Positions 17,013 through 25,201 of a DNA stretch of 27,489 bases are shown here, one piece after another. How positions within the stretch are numbered: position 1 is the stretch's first letter; the number at the start of each line of letters is the position of its first letter. Source of the DNA: Verrucomicrobiota bacterium (GTDB taxonomy: Bacteria; Verrucomicrobiota; Verrucomicrobiia; Limisphaerales; AV2); assembly GCA_003219675.1 (NCBI GenBank), contig QHPW01000048.1:14687-42175 (forward strand), given 5' to 3'. The notes under the pieces were generated by a model. That model saw only the letters and a program-made list of their open reading frames with translations, was not told the origin of the DNA and searched no databases. Position numbers and translations under genes: made by a program.

Positions 17013-17897
17013 TCAGCGCAGCAATGGCACTGGAGCGTCGCGCGGCAGGGCGGTCGGAGCCCTTGTGGCGAGGATGTCAACGCTGCCTCGATCCGGGACG
17101 AGCTTCTGATAATTCGACTCAGTGATCCATTGTCCGCCGGGCAAACAAATCAAGCGATAATTCAACTCGGAGAAAATCTTCACGTAATCACCAAATGTGA
17201 TGCCCCGTTCGTCCAACAAATACGAACAGAGCTCAAATATGACGTGCGGCGAGTGCATGGTCAGACATCCTCTTGCGCCCCGGATCACTTCCAATTCGTG
17301 GCCGTCGGTATCAATCTTGATCAGATCAACGCGCTTGATTTGTCGCGCTTCAATGAAATCGTCAAGGGACAACTCAGCGACGCCAGCAGTTCCCATCGCC
17401 TTGCCGCCATGGACCGGGTGGTACTCTGCAGCGTCGTTCGCATTCAACTTCCAACTGGAATAGGCCACTAAACTTGAAGCGTCCGAGGCACGGTCTGAAA
17501 CAAAAGCCCGGGTGACCGTGATCCGCGGCGCAAGAAGCGGATTCAGAGCCACGTTACGGTTCAGTTTCTTGAAAGCGTAATCCGTGGGTTCAAACGCGTA
17601 AACATGCCCTTGCGGCACCAGCCGCGCCAGGTTCAAAGAAATGGCCCCAATGTTCGCTCCCACATCCACGATCACTGCGTCCGCAGTCAGCTTGAAGAAT
17701 TTATTCTGGTAAACGTAGTCTTGGAAATTGCCGAACAGGAACAGGGAGAGGTCTATCCCCTCGGATAAATCCACTTCGTAGGTGATGCCCTTTCGCTTTA
17801 TCATCCGTGAATCCTTCCGGAAGATCAGGTGCAGCACCTTGTAGATCAGACCGGCCACCTTCAGTTTGAATTTTGTGGATTTAAAAAAGTCGAACAT
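17013..17897 (-). CDS. FkbM family methyltransferase
   Basis: The 294-residue protein matches the FkbM family of O-methyltransferases, which often methylate sugars or polyketides. The SAM site reads 'VIVDVGANIGAISLNLARLV' (76-95), then 'VYAFEPTDYAFKKL' and 'LIKIDTDGHELEVIRGA', all hallmarks of the family. The start is taken at ATG 17895-17897 because the upstream open frame to 18032 has no family similarity and is Cys/Arg-rich. It lies downstream of the TMTC-like gene on the same strand, across a large palindrome, and converges with the methyltransferase on the plus strand. Sugar methylation in a surface glycan fits its neighbours but is inference. Confidence 0.87.
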   Translation of the reverse strand: MFDFFKSTKFKLKVAGLIYKVLHLIFRKDSRMIKRKGITYEVDLSEGIDLSLFLFGNFQDYVYQNKFFKLTADAVIVDVGANIGAISLNLARLVPQGHVYAFEPTDYAFKKLNRNVALNPLLAPRITVTRAFVSDRASDASSLVAYSSWKLNANDAAEYHPVHGGKAMGTAGVAELSLDDFIEARQIKRVDLIKIDTDGHELEVIRGARGCLTMHSPHVIFELCSYLLDERGITFGDYVKIFSELNYRLICLPGGQWITESNYQKLVPDRGSVDILATRAPTALPRDAPVPLLR

Positions 17898-18048
17898 GCC
17901 TTCTAACCGAAGCCAAGGCCGGGTATGGCACCGCGCACTTTCAAAACCGCGACCAATCAAGCGGCGTTCACTTCCGCCTGATTTAACCCGAAGGACTCGG
18001 ATTTTGCAGCAACAAAAGTCTGCATCAGTCATGGATCGAGGCCGAATG

Positions 18049-18090
18049 GCGACTCGAGCGCGCCGGCCCGCCGGCGCGCTATGGAGTCGC
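18049..18090. repeat. Long GC-rich palindrome overlapping the TMTC-like stop codon
   Basis: The inner stem AGCGCGCCGGC (18057-18067) pairs perfectly with GCCGGCGCGCT (18070-18080) around CC. The outer arms GCGACTC (18049-18055) and GAGTCGC (18084-18090) also pair. The TAG stop of the minus-strand TMTC-like gene lies inside it. It may act as a terminator, but no T-run follows on the minus strand. Confidence 0.7.
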
Positions 18091-19872
18091 TGACTTTCGT
18101 TGATTTTCCAGCCGCTCCGCCTCGCGTTCCTGGGCTTCGGATTCCTGGACCCTGCCGAGCTTGGCCAGCGCGCGCGCCAGATTGCGGCGGGCGTTGGCGC
18201 TGCCCGGCTCCAGGCGTACGGCCTCGGACAACTGCGTCACGGCTTCTTCGAACTTTCCCTGAAGCGCCAGAGCCACGCCCAGGTTGTGGCGCGTGCTGAA
18301 ATCGTTCGGATCCTTGCGCAAGACTTCGCGGTGATGTCGGATCGCCTCGTCAAGCTCGCCCAGCCGCTGCAAGGGGACAGCCAGTCTCCTGTGCGCCTCC
18401 GTAACGTCGGGGTTGATCCGCAGTATCTCTCGGAAGCAATCGGCCGCTTTTGGGTCGTTGCCCCGTTCCATATAGAAGTCTCCGAGGCGACCATACAGAC
18501 TGATACGATTGGGACTGTCCTTCAGTTCCCCAATCATATGTTGGAGCAGCGTGACGCTGTTTTGCCAGACCCATGTCTGGCGGTGACTCATGATTCCCAG
18601 CGCCACCGTCGCCACCCCGGCGATCAACAGAGAAACCAGCCGTAGCCTTCCTTTGTGCCAGCACTGTAGCAGGACGGTGAGCACCAGTGCGGCTGCGGTC
18701 ATGCTGACCACATAATAATACCGGTCGTTCGTATGGTGAGGCGTCTCAAACTGTCCTGTGAATGGGAACAAAACAGACAAATAACAAATCCACAACGCCA
18801 GGCCCCCCGGCCATGCCCGTCTCAGCACCACCAGCGCTGCGGAAACCGCGAAGACCAGCAACAGACTCAACACGAAAGCCGGGGCCGTCGGACGGAAGCC
18901 GAGCAAGGTTAGGTAAGCCGGGGACAAATGCACCGGCAGCAATGGCTTCCAAAGATAGTAGGCCCAACAGTAAAACCCCTGCATAACGCGCGGCCAAATC
19001 CCGAATTCCGCCAGGGTCGGCGGGCGCGGCCAGGGTCCGACATGATTGTGACGCGCGTAAAGAGTCAACCCGAAAACAAGGAGCGCGAGCAGGAAAAAGG
19101 GCAGCTTGTCCAACCAAAAGTTTGGCTCGGAAAAAATACCGCGTTCGCGGGATTTCGGCTCGTGGACAAACCGGCGGCGCCAATCCAAAACCAGGAAAAC
19201 CGGCGCGCAGCCCAGTGCCACCGGGTAAGTCAGCAGCGAGGCGCAGAAAGCCAGCAAGGACAACCCGTAAAGCCGGAAGTCCGAACGCCCGTCGCTGGAA
19301 ATGAACTTCAAGTAAGCCAGCAGCGCGAGGAGCAAAAAGAAATCGCCCTGGACATACCCGATTGCGGTCGCCCAGGCCACCGGCTCCACTTGCAACGGGT
19401 GGAGCGCCCAGATCAAGGCCCCGGCGCTGGCGCATACCACGTTGCAGACACTGTCTTGTCCTCGCGTCCCGCGAGGGCGCGCCAGAGGACACAGCCCGAA
19501 TAACAGTCGGAAAACCAGCACCGTATTCGCGATATGGAACAGCAAATTGACCAGGTGATACCCGCCGGGATTCAGCCCGCACCAGTCAAAGACCAGTGAC
19601 CACGTCATCCAGGCGAACGGCGCGTAAACCCGCCCATACTTATAGTCCGTCCAGATCCATTTCAACCGGTCTGCGCTCAAGCCTCCGACGTGCGGGTTTT
19701 TGTAAATGTTAATGTCGTCGTCCCATTGGACAAAATCGGCCTGGAGAACAGGGCCGAAAACGAGCGCAACCGAAAAAATCAGCAGAAACACGGCCAATAA
19801 TTCATCAACCGGGCTCCGCGCGGCGCGAGGAGAGGAGACCGGCAAACTCTGCTCAAGAACATCGGCGCGCAT
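18079..19872 (-). CDS. TMTC-like polytopic membrane protein with C-terminal TPR repeats
   Basis: The 597-residue protein has about ten membrane segments followed by TPRs. The first extracytoplasmic loop carries 'FVQWDDDINIYKNPHVGGLS', the acidic D-D motif typical of GT-C proteins related to TMTC/O-mannosyltransferases, and 'NPGGYHLVNLLFHIANTVLV' is also characteristic. From about residue 455 four TPR units are visible ('LYGRLGDFYMERGNDPKAAD', 'AHRRLAVPLQRLGELDEAI', 'TRHNLGVALALQGKFEEAV', 'ARRNLARALAKLGRVQESE'). Such proteins are predicted to move sugars from polyprenyl phosphate to proteins or glycans at the membrane; none of this is proved for bacteria like this one. The start ATG is at 19870-19872. 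The nearby methyltransferase-GT2 fusion could supply its lipid-linked donor. Confidence 0.82.
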   Translation of the reverse strand: MRADVLEQSLPVSSPRAARSPVDELLAVFLLIFSVALVFGPVLQADFVQWDDDINIYKNPHVGGLSADRLKWIWTDYKYGRVYAPFAWMTWSLVFDWCGLNPGGYHLVNLLFHIANTVLVFRLLFGLCPLARPRGTRGQDSVCNVVCASAGALIWALHPLQVEPVAWATAIGYVQGDFFLLLALLAYLKFISSDGRSDFRLYGLSLLAFCASLLTYPVALGCAPVFLVLDWRRRFVHEPKSRERGIFSEPNFWLDKLPFFLLALLVFGLTLYARHNHVGPWPRPPTLAEFGIWPRVMQGFYCWAYYLWKPLLPVHLSPAYLTLLGFRPTAPAFVLSLLLVFAVSAALVVLRRAWPGGLALWICYLSVLFPFTGQFETPHHTNDRYYYVVSMTAAALVLTVLLQCWHKGRLRLVSLLIAGVATVALGIMSHRQTWVWQNSVTLLQHMIGELKDSPNRISLYGRLGDFYMERGNDPKAADCFREILRINPDVTEAHRRLAVPLQRLGELDEAIRHHREVLRKDPNDFSTRHNLGVALALQGKFEEAVTQLSEAVRLEPGSANARRNLARALAKLGRVQESEAQEREAERLENQRKSATP

Positions 19873-19923
19873 GTTTTGAAGTTTCGCAAATCAATTTTGC
19901 GGTTTCAAGGTGCGTCTCGATTC

Positions 19924-20020
19924 GGTAGCCTCTTAATTCTTCAAAATCTAAATTGTAGCGGCGCTGAGCGCCATTCTCGGCGGTCACAGACCGTTGCTAC
20001 AACCAAATTAAGACATTGCC
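19924..20020 (-). repeat. MITE-like interspersed repeat, copy B (97 bp)
   Basis: This is the reverse-orientation relative of the element at 3317-3414. On the minus strand it starts GGCAATGTCTTAATTT and ends in the complement of GGTAGCCTCTTAATT. Both hairpins are kept: GGCGC-TGA-GCGCC (19960-19972) and CGGTC-ACA-GACCG (19981-19993). It lies between the divergent TMTC-like and CbiX-like genes. Confidence 0.8.
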
Positions 20021-20161
20021 CTCGATTCGCCGTCGGACGCATCTTCCACATTTCCCCCAAACCGCGCCGCGTCCTGGCACATGACTTCTCAAGTCCGGGA
20101 GCAGGGCGCCCGCGTCGTCCGCCGGCTTGCGGTTTGAGGGTCTCCCCATCAATATTCAGGC

Positions 20162-21025
20162 GTGTCTGAACAAGCCTTCTCCGACGCCGCGCTGGTGCTG
20201 GTCGGCCATGGCTCGACGCTCAATGCCGATTCGGCTGCGCCGACCTATCAGCACGCCGACGAATTGCGCCGCCGGAAAATTTTCGCCCAAGTGCTCGAAT
20301 GCTTCTGGTAACTGGAGCCGCCCATCTGCGGTGCGCTGCGCGGCGTGTTCGCTTCGCGTGTCTTCATCGTCCCGCTGTTCATCAGCGAAGGTTACTTTAC
20401 CGAGGAAGTCGTCCCGCGCGAACTCGGCTTGCGCGCCAGGGACCAGACGAGCTTTGCTCGCGTTCAAAAGCGGGGCAGTCAGACGCTTTACTACTGCGGT
20501 CCCGTCGGCACGCATGAAAGCATGACCAACGTGTTGCTGGCCCGCGCGCGCGACATTGTCCAGAAACATCCTCCAGCGCGCCCCGTGGAAACGAACCAGA
20601 CAGCGCTGTTCATAGCCGGCCACGGCACGGGCGACAACGAAAATTCCCGCACGGCCATCGAGCGCCAGGTGGAACTGATCCGCGCCAAGAATCTTTACGC
20701 CGAAGTCCACGCCGTGTTCCTGGAAGAGGAGCCGCGCATCGGCGATTGCTACCGGCTGGCGCGCGCGAAGAACATCGTCATGGTGCCGTTCTTCATCAGC
20801 GACGGGCTGCATTCCCGCGAAGACATTCCGGTAATGCTGGGCGAGCCGGAGGAAACGGTGCAGAGCCGGCTCAAGAGCGGCCAGGCCGCCTGGCGTAATC
20901 CAACCGAGAAGCAAGACAAACGGGTCTGGTACACGGCGGCGATCGGCAGTGAGCCACACATCGCGGACGTGATTCTCGAACGCGTGCACGAGGCACTGCG
21001 GGCGGGCGAAGTGAAAAAGTGTTGA
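20162..21025 (+). pseudogene. CbiX-type sirohydrochlorin chelatase, double domain, with in-frame stop
   Basis: CbiX enzymes insert Co2+ or Fe2+ into sirohydrochlorin for cobalamin or siroheme. The GTG start gives 'LVLVGHGSTLNADSAAPTYQ' with the metal-binding HGS motif. The second half repeats the fold ('LFIAGHGTGDNENSRTAIER', 'MVPFFISDGLHSREDIPVML'), as in the long two-domain form. Between them codon 50 is TAA (20309-20311): the reading is 'CFW-stop-LEPP', where relatives have Lys or a similar residue, and the frame continues without shift through 'FIVPLFISEGYFTEEVVPRE' to the stop at 21025. A single A-to-T change from AAA would explain it. Reinitiation at GTG 20345 would give a protein without the first His motif. 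It could be a recent pseudogene or a base-call error. No cobalamin riboswitch was seen upstream. Confidence 0.85.
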
Positions 21026-21167
21026 CGGGCACGGTGTGCCGGCGAAAAGGGGATATCCACCTGTCACCACCATCAAGCCTCACCCGGAAAGGGCAGGAGG
21101 TGGATCGAAACGCATTTTGTGTGAACCTTCCGCCGCTCTTATCGACTTAAAGAAAGGAAAACAAATT

Positions 21168-21959
21168 ATGCGCCACATTATTACCTTCAGCTTTTGTCTG
21201 GTTTTGATTCAATCTCTGTCTGCCGAACCGGAGTTGAAGGGTTCGCCCTCGGAACTCGCTGCTTACCTCGGCAGCCTGCCCAAAACCGTCGGCGTGACCG
21301 GCGAGTCCGAGCTAAAAGTTCAGGCCGACCGCGCCATCATTGGCCTCCGGGTCACAACCGAAAACAAATCGCTGCAGGAAGCGCTGAGGGCGAATCAGGA
21401 GGTCCGGAGCAAAATCCTGAACTCTCTCAAGGACCACGACATCGGGGCGGACCGAATTCAGGCGTCGAAATTCTCCTCGACCCCGAAGTACGGAATGTTC
21501 GGTGACAAAGCCAGGAGTTACCGGGTCGAAAACATCATCAAAATAACCGTGATCGATGAGAAACAGTTTCAAGCCGCGGCGCGTCTGGTGGATGCCCTGC
21601 CTGAAGTTCAGTATCTGGGCATCGACTTCGAACACTCTGACAAAGAGGCCTTGAAGAAGAAAGCCATCGCCCAGGCGTTGGACCACGCAATCGAGCGCAC
21701 GAAGCTCTATGAGGAACGGCTCAAGGTGCGACTGGTCCCCAAAAGCTTTTCCGAGACTGCCGCTGTCTCTCAAGGCGCCCCGCCTGCGATGCCGCGCATC
21801 GAGTCGACCGTTTTTCCCGCGAGGCCAAAGGCCCCCACCCCGATACCCGGCGCCACCAGAGATTACGCTCCCGCCGCGATGGAAGAGGGCGTTTCTCTGT
21901 TCGGAGAACTCTTCTTCATGGCGCGCGTGGTGGTTGATTACGCGGTCGAATCGAAGTAG
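21168..21959 (+). CDS. Secreted SIMPL (DUF541) domain protein
   Basis: The 263-residue protein has a signal peptide (MRHIITFSFCLVLIQSLSAE, probable cut after SLSA). The SIMPL fold follows: 'VTGESELKVQADRAIIGLRV', 'NKSLQEALRANQEVRSKILN', 'ADRIQASKFSSTPKYG', 'YRVENIIKITVID' and 'ALKKKAIAQALDHAIERTKL'. SIMPL proteins sit in the periplasm or outer membrane and have poorly defined roles, some in oxidative stress protection. A proline-rich stretch 'FPARPKAPTPIPG' lies near the C-terminus. The ATG at 21168 has AAAGGAAA upstream and directly precedes the signal peptide. A strong hairpin repeat begins 6 bases after the stop. Confidence 0.87.
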   Translation: MRHIITFSFCLVLIQSLSAEPELKGSPSELAAYLGSLPKTVGVTGESELKVQADRAIIGLRVTTENKSLQEALRANQEVRSKILNSLKDHDIGADRIQASKFSSTPKYGMFGDKARSYRVENIIKITVIDEKQFQAAARLVDALPEVQYLGIDFEHSDKEALKKKAIAQALDHAIERTKLYEERLKVRLVPKSFSETAAVSQGAPPAMPRIESTVFPARPKAPTPIPGATRDYAPAAMEEGVSLFGELFFMARVVVDYAVESK

Positions 21960-21965
21960 CAACTC

Positions 21966-22033
21966 CAGTGGCACGGGTGTCCCGCCCGTGAGTTTCTGGT
22001 TTGCAGCAAACGGGCGGGACCCCCGTGCCACTG
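21966..22033. repeat. 24-bp inverted repeat (GTGGCAC family)
   Basis: The arms at 21966-21989 and 22010-22033 are complementary over 24 bases with one mismatch; loop 20 bases. Each arm begins CAGTGGCACGGG. The overall plan resembles the element at 27141-27192. It lies between the SIMPL gene and tyrA on the same strand and could also end the SIMPL transcript. Confidence 0.82.
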
Positions 22034-22139
22034 CCGCCCATGCGCCCTGCAAGAAACCGGGATGCGCCCTCGGTCCCCTCGGTCCAACCGACGCCTATTG
22101 ACTATTGCCTATCGCCTGCCAGCCCGGTTTAATCGATCC

Positions 22140-23024
22140 GTGCATTTCCAAAAGATCACCCTGGCCGGCGTCGGCCTGCTGGGCGGGTCGCTGGGACTGG
22201 CCATCAAACAGCGCGGCCTGGCGAAAAAGGTGGACGGCTTCGTCCGGCGCAGCACTGGCATCGCCGAGTGCGACAAGTTGGGCGTCGTGGACCATGCCAC
22301 CCGAGATCCTATTCGCGCTGTCGAGAATGCCGATCTCATCGTGCTGTGCACACCCCTCGCCCGGATGCGCGACGTCCTGGAAACGATGCTGCCCGCGCTC
22401 AAACCCGGCGCGATCGTCACCGATGTTGGCAGCGTCAAGGCAAGCGTCGTCCAGGAATTGGAGCCGCTGACAGCCGCAGCCGGCGGGCATTTTATCGGAA
22501 GCCACCCGATGGCTGGCGCAGAGAAGATGGGGGTGGCCGCGGCGCGAGCCGACTTGTTCGTCAATGCCGTTTGTGTGCTCACGCCAACGCCGCGCTCGCC
22601 GCCGGAAGCGGTCGAGCGTGTCGAAGAGCTTTGGCGGGCGGTCGGCGGCCGCCCGCTGAGGATGACCCCGGACGAACATGACGACCTGGTGAGTCGTTCG
22701 AGTCACCTGCCGCATGTCGTCGCCGCGGAGCTGGCCAATTATGTCCTCAGCCCGGCGCATCCCAAAGAACAGGCGACTCTTTGCGCCAATGGGTTCCGCG
22801 ACACCACCCGCATCGCGTCAGGCTCGCCCGAAATGTGGCGCGACATCGCTCTGGCCAATCGCAATAACCTGGCGCGCGTCCTCGGCGTGTTCATCGAGGA
22901 CCTGCAGGAGTTCAAACTGTCGCTCGAAAACGCTGACCGCAAGGCGATCGAGGAATTCTTTGACAAAGCCAGGCAACGGCGCGATGCCTGGAGCGGACAC
23001 AGCGCCTCCCCGTCGCCGGAGTAA
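22140..23024 (+). CDS. tyrA: Prephenate dehydrogenase
   Basis: This 294-residue cytoplasmic enzyme oxidatively decarboxylates prephenate (or arogenate) with NAD(P)+ on the way to tyrosine. The Rossmann loop is 'AGVGLLGGSLGLA' (9-21). 'TDVGSVKASVVQELE', the signature 'GSHPMAGAEKMG', and 'TPDEHDDLVSRSSHLPHVVA' with its catalytic and binding His residues are all typical. No ACT or chorismate mutase domain is attached. The GTG at 22140 is chosen because the residues upstream (back to 22062) are Arg/Pro-rich and unlike the family. The gene starts the order tyrA-aroA-cmk-plsC. The spacing to aroA is 126 bp, filled by a repeat. Confidence 0.9.
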   Translation: MHFQKITLAGVGLLGGSLGLAIKQRGLAKKVDGFVRRSTGIAECDKLGVVDHATRDPIRAVENADLIVLCTPLARMRDVLETMLPALKPGAIVTDVGSVKASVVQELEPLTAAAGGHFIGSHPMAGAEKMGVAAARADLFVNAVCVLTPTPRSPPEAVERVEELWRAVGGRPLRMTPDEHDDLVSRSSHLPHVVAAELANYVLSPAHPKEQATLCANGFRDTTRIASGSPEMWRDIALANRNNLARVLGVFIEDLQEFKLSLENADRKAIEEFFDKARQRRDAWSGHSASPSPE

Positions 23025-23030
23025 CCTGAG

Positions 23031-23132
23031 CCACGAATCCACACGAATGGACACGAATCAATTTGTTTTGGTGGGCGGGGCGATGAGGCGTTTATGTCAG
23101 ATGAATTCGTGTCTGTTCGTGTTCATTCGTGG
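23031..23132. repeat. Helically phased CACGAAT inverted repeat
   Basis: The left arm (23031-23060) holds three CACGAAT units spaced exactly 10 bases apart. The right arm (23103-23132) holds three ATTCGTG-like units (one GTTCGTG), also 10 apart. The arms are complementary at about 24 of 30 positions and lie 42 bases apart. The element fills most of the tyrA-aroA gap. Confidence 0.8.
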
Positions 23133-23150
23133 TTAAATTCCGTTCCGCCA

Positions 23151-24461
23151 ATGCCGCTGCCTGAGCTCATCGAAATCGTCCCCTTGGAGAAACCGGTGCA
23201 GGCCGAAATCACCGTCCCCGGCTCCAAGAGCATCACCAATCGCGCGTTGATCCTGGCGGCGCTGGCCGACGGGGAAACCCGCTTGCGCGGCGCCCTTTGG
23301 AGCGAAGACACCCAGGTGATGGTCGATGGGTTGCGCGCGCTGGGCTTCGAAGTAAGCGTTGAAGCGGACCTGCAGGAGTTTTGCAACCGCACCATCATGG
23401 TTCAGGGCTTGGGCGGCAAAATCCCTCGGAGCGGGACACTGGATAAACCATTGGAGATCTTCGCCGCCAACGCGGGCACGGCCGCGCGGTTTTTGACTGC
23501 CCTGGTCTGCATGGGCGGCGGAATTTACCGCGTTCAGGGCCTGAAACGAATGCATGAGCGGCCGCAGGAGGCGTTATTCGACGCGCTGCGCGAACTCGGT
23601 TACTGCGTGGATTCGGTGAACGACAAACTGCCGGCCACCATTCACGGCAGCGGACCGAAACCCGGCGCTCACTGCGTCGTCAGCATCGGTGAAAGCTCCC
23701 AGTTCGCCTCCGCGCTGCTGCTCTGCGCCAGGACCGGGGGCTGGCATGTGAACGTGGTCGGCGAAAATGCCGAGGAATCGCCTTATGTCGCGATGACGGG
23801 GCAGCTTGTCGAAAGGTTTCCCAAACGCGGTGGAGAGTTTCCCATCGAGCCGGACGCGTCCAGTTGCAGTTATTTTTGGGCGGCGAATGACTTAATGGCG
23901 CCTCGAAAGCTTATACGCTGGAAACCCGGTCACGAACCGCCGCTGAGTGATATCGTCGTCGAACCTTTCCCGGCATCGGGTTGGCAGATTGACGCCAGGT
24001 TTCTTACCCAGGAGCGTGGTAGAGTCGTTTCCCGCGTCAGCGACCTGGGGGATAGCATCTTGACAGCAATCGTGATTGCGCCTTTCGATCATGAGCCGAC
24101 AAAATTTGTGGAGCTGGGACGACTCCGCATTCAGGAATGCGAACGCGTCATCGCTATGCGCATCGAGCTCACCAAATGCGGCGCGAAGGTCGTTGAGGGA
24201 GGCGACACTCTTGAAGTGTTTCCCTCCCGCCTCCATGGCGCTGAAATCGAAACCTACAACGATCATCGCATGGCGATGTGTTTTTCAATTCTGGGGTTGA
24301 AAGTGCCCGGCATAAAAATCAAAAATCCGGCGTGTGTGAAGAAAACATTCCCGAACTTTTTCCAGAAACTCGCCGCGCCGCCGCCGCCCGGCCTGGGCGC
24401 GACCCTTCTCGACGCCAAAACAGGACGCAAGCTCGGAGTGGACGAGTTGTTTGCGGATTGA
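23151..24461 (+). CDS. aroA: 3-phosphoshikimate 1-carboxyvinyltransferase (EPSP synthase)
   Basis: This 436-residue enzyme joins phosphoenolpyruvate and shikimate 3-phosphate in the aromatic amino acid pathway. Motifs are 'VPGSKSITNRALILAALADG' (22-41, with the PEP-binding Lys26), 'NAGTAARFLTALV', 'KRMHERPQEALFDALRELG', 'GESSQFASALLL', 'ELGRLRIQECERVIAM' and 'TYNDHRMAMCFSILGL'. The start at ATG 23151 is preferred: the frame is open up to 23094, but those codons translate the right arm of the CACGAAT repeat. The upstream base context (CCGTTCCGCCA) has no clear Shine-Dalgarno. An unusual but in-frame stretch 'RKLIRWKPGHEPPLSDI' in the middle is probably lineage-specific. The protein looks intact. 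Confidence 0.94.
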   Translation: MPLPELIEIVPLEKPVQAEITVPGSKSITNRALILAALADGETRLRGALWSEDTQVMVDGLRALGFEVSVEADLQEFCNRTIMVQGLGGKIPRSGTLDKPLEIFAANAGTAARFLTALVCMGGGIYRVQGLKRMHERPQEALFDALRELGYCVDSVNDKLPATIHGSGPKPGAHCVVSIGESSQFASALLLCARTGGWHVNVVGENAEESPYVAMTGQLVERFPKRGGEFPIEPDASSCSYFWAANDLMAPRKLIRWKPGHEPPLSDIVVEPFPASGWQIDARFLTQERGRVVSRVSDLGDSILTAIVIAPFDHEPTKFVELGRLRIQECERVIAMRIELTKCGAKVVEGGDTLEVFPSRLHGAEIETYNDHRMAMCFSILGLKVPGIKIKNPACVKKTFPNFFQKLAAPPPPGLGATLLDAKTGRKLGVDELFAD

Positions 24462-24467
24462 ACACGG

Positions 24468-24553
24468 TCAAATCGCTAAATCGTTACAATCGGCCGCCTG
24501 CCGATGCCCTCTTTACGGCGTAACGGTTTAACGATTCAGCGCTTGTAACGATC
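24468..24553. repeat. ATCGTTACAA inverted repeat before cmk
   Basis: ATCGTTACAA (24480-24489) is the exact complement of TTGTAACGAT (24543-24552). A second imperfect pair involves CGCTAAATCGTTAC (24474-24487) and the complement of the stretch 24520-24541. The element ends one base before the proposed TTG start of cmk, so it replaces the normal leader. Confidence 0.7.
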
Positions 24554-25201
24554 TTGAAAAACATCGTCATCGCCATCGACGGCACCAGCGCCAGCGGAAA
24601 GAGCACCAACGCCCGGCTGGTCGCCCAGGCGCTCGGTTACGTTTATGTCGATACCGGCGCGATGTATCGGACGCTGGCCTGGTATTGCCTGCAAAAAAAC
24701 GTGGATGTGCACGACGCCAAAGCCGTGACCGCTCTGCTCCGCAAATGGAAGACCAGACTGGAGTGCGCCGATGCTCGCGCGCGATTGCTGGTGGACGGTT
24801 ACTATCCGGAAAAGGAAATCCGCACCGCGGAGGTCAGCGCCGCCGTGGCGCAGGTGGCGGCGATTCCCAAAGTCCGCGAGTGGATGGTCGCGCGCCAGCG
24901 CGAGTGTGTCCAGTTCGGCAATCTGGTCATGGAAGGCCGCGACATCGGCACCAACGTGTTTCCGGAAACCGAGTTCAAATTCTATCTCGACGCCTCATTG
25001 GAGGAACGCACCAGGCGCCGGTCTGCGGAAGGCGTGAACGAAAATCTCGCTGCCCGCGACCAGCGCGACAGTCAACGCGCCACCGCGCCGTTGATGGTCC
25101 CGCTCGGCGCGATGGTCATCAACAACTCCCAACTGACCTCCGACCAGACCAGCCACCTCATCATCGGTGAGGTCAGGAAACGGCTGGCCGGAAAGAAATG
25201 A
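24554..25201 (+). CDS. cmk: Cytidylate kinase
   Basis: This 215-residue enzyme phosphorylates CMP and dCMP with ATP. The P-loop is 'GTSASGKST' (10-18), followed by 'YVDTGAMYRTLAWYCLQ'. The NMP-binding part has 'EIRTAEVSAAVAQVAAIPKV' and 'MEGRDIGTNVFP', and the lid region has 'KFYLDASLEERTRRR' and 'DSQRATAPL'. All are family hallmarks and length is normal. The start appears to be TTG at 24554: upstream in frame only non-start codons occur back to a TAA at 24521. The gene overlaps plsC by 4 bp (ATGA). A palindrome directly precedes the start, leaving no recognisable ribosome site. Confidence 0.92.
   Translation: MKNIVIAIDGTSASGKSTNARLVAQALGYVYVDTGAMYRTLAWYCLQKNVDVHDAKAVTALLRKWKTRLECADARARLLVDGYYPEKEIRTAEVSAAVAQVAAIPKVREWMVARQRECVQFGNLVMEGRDIGTNVFPETEFKFYLDASLEERTRRRSAEGVNENLAARDQRDSQRATAPLMVPLGAMVINNSQLTSDQTSHLIIGEVRKRLAGKK

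Noticed and set aside
20021..20161. Cobalamin riboswitch upstream of the CbiX-like gene
   Set aside because: No B12-box-like sequence or suitable fold was seen.
20156..21076. Long minus-strand open frame of 306 codons
   Set aside because: It is antisense to the CbiX-like gene, whose motifs are clear on the plus strand.
23031..23132. CRISPR-like array
   Set aside because: The repeats are 7-bp units every 10 bases arranged as an inverted repeat; there are no spacers of usual length and no cas gene.
23094..23150. N-terminal extension of aroA
   Set aside because: The 19 extra codons translate the right arm of the CACGAAT repeat and have no EPSP synthase similarity.
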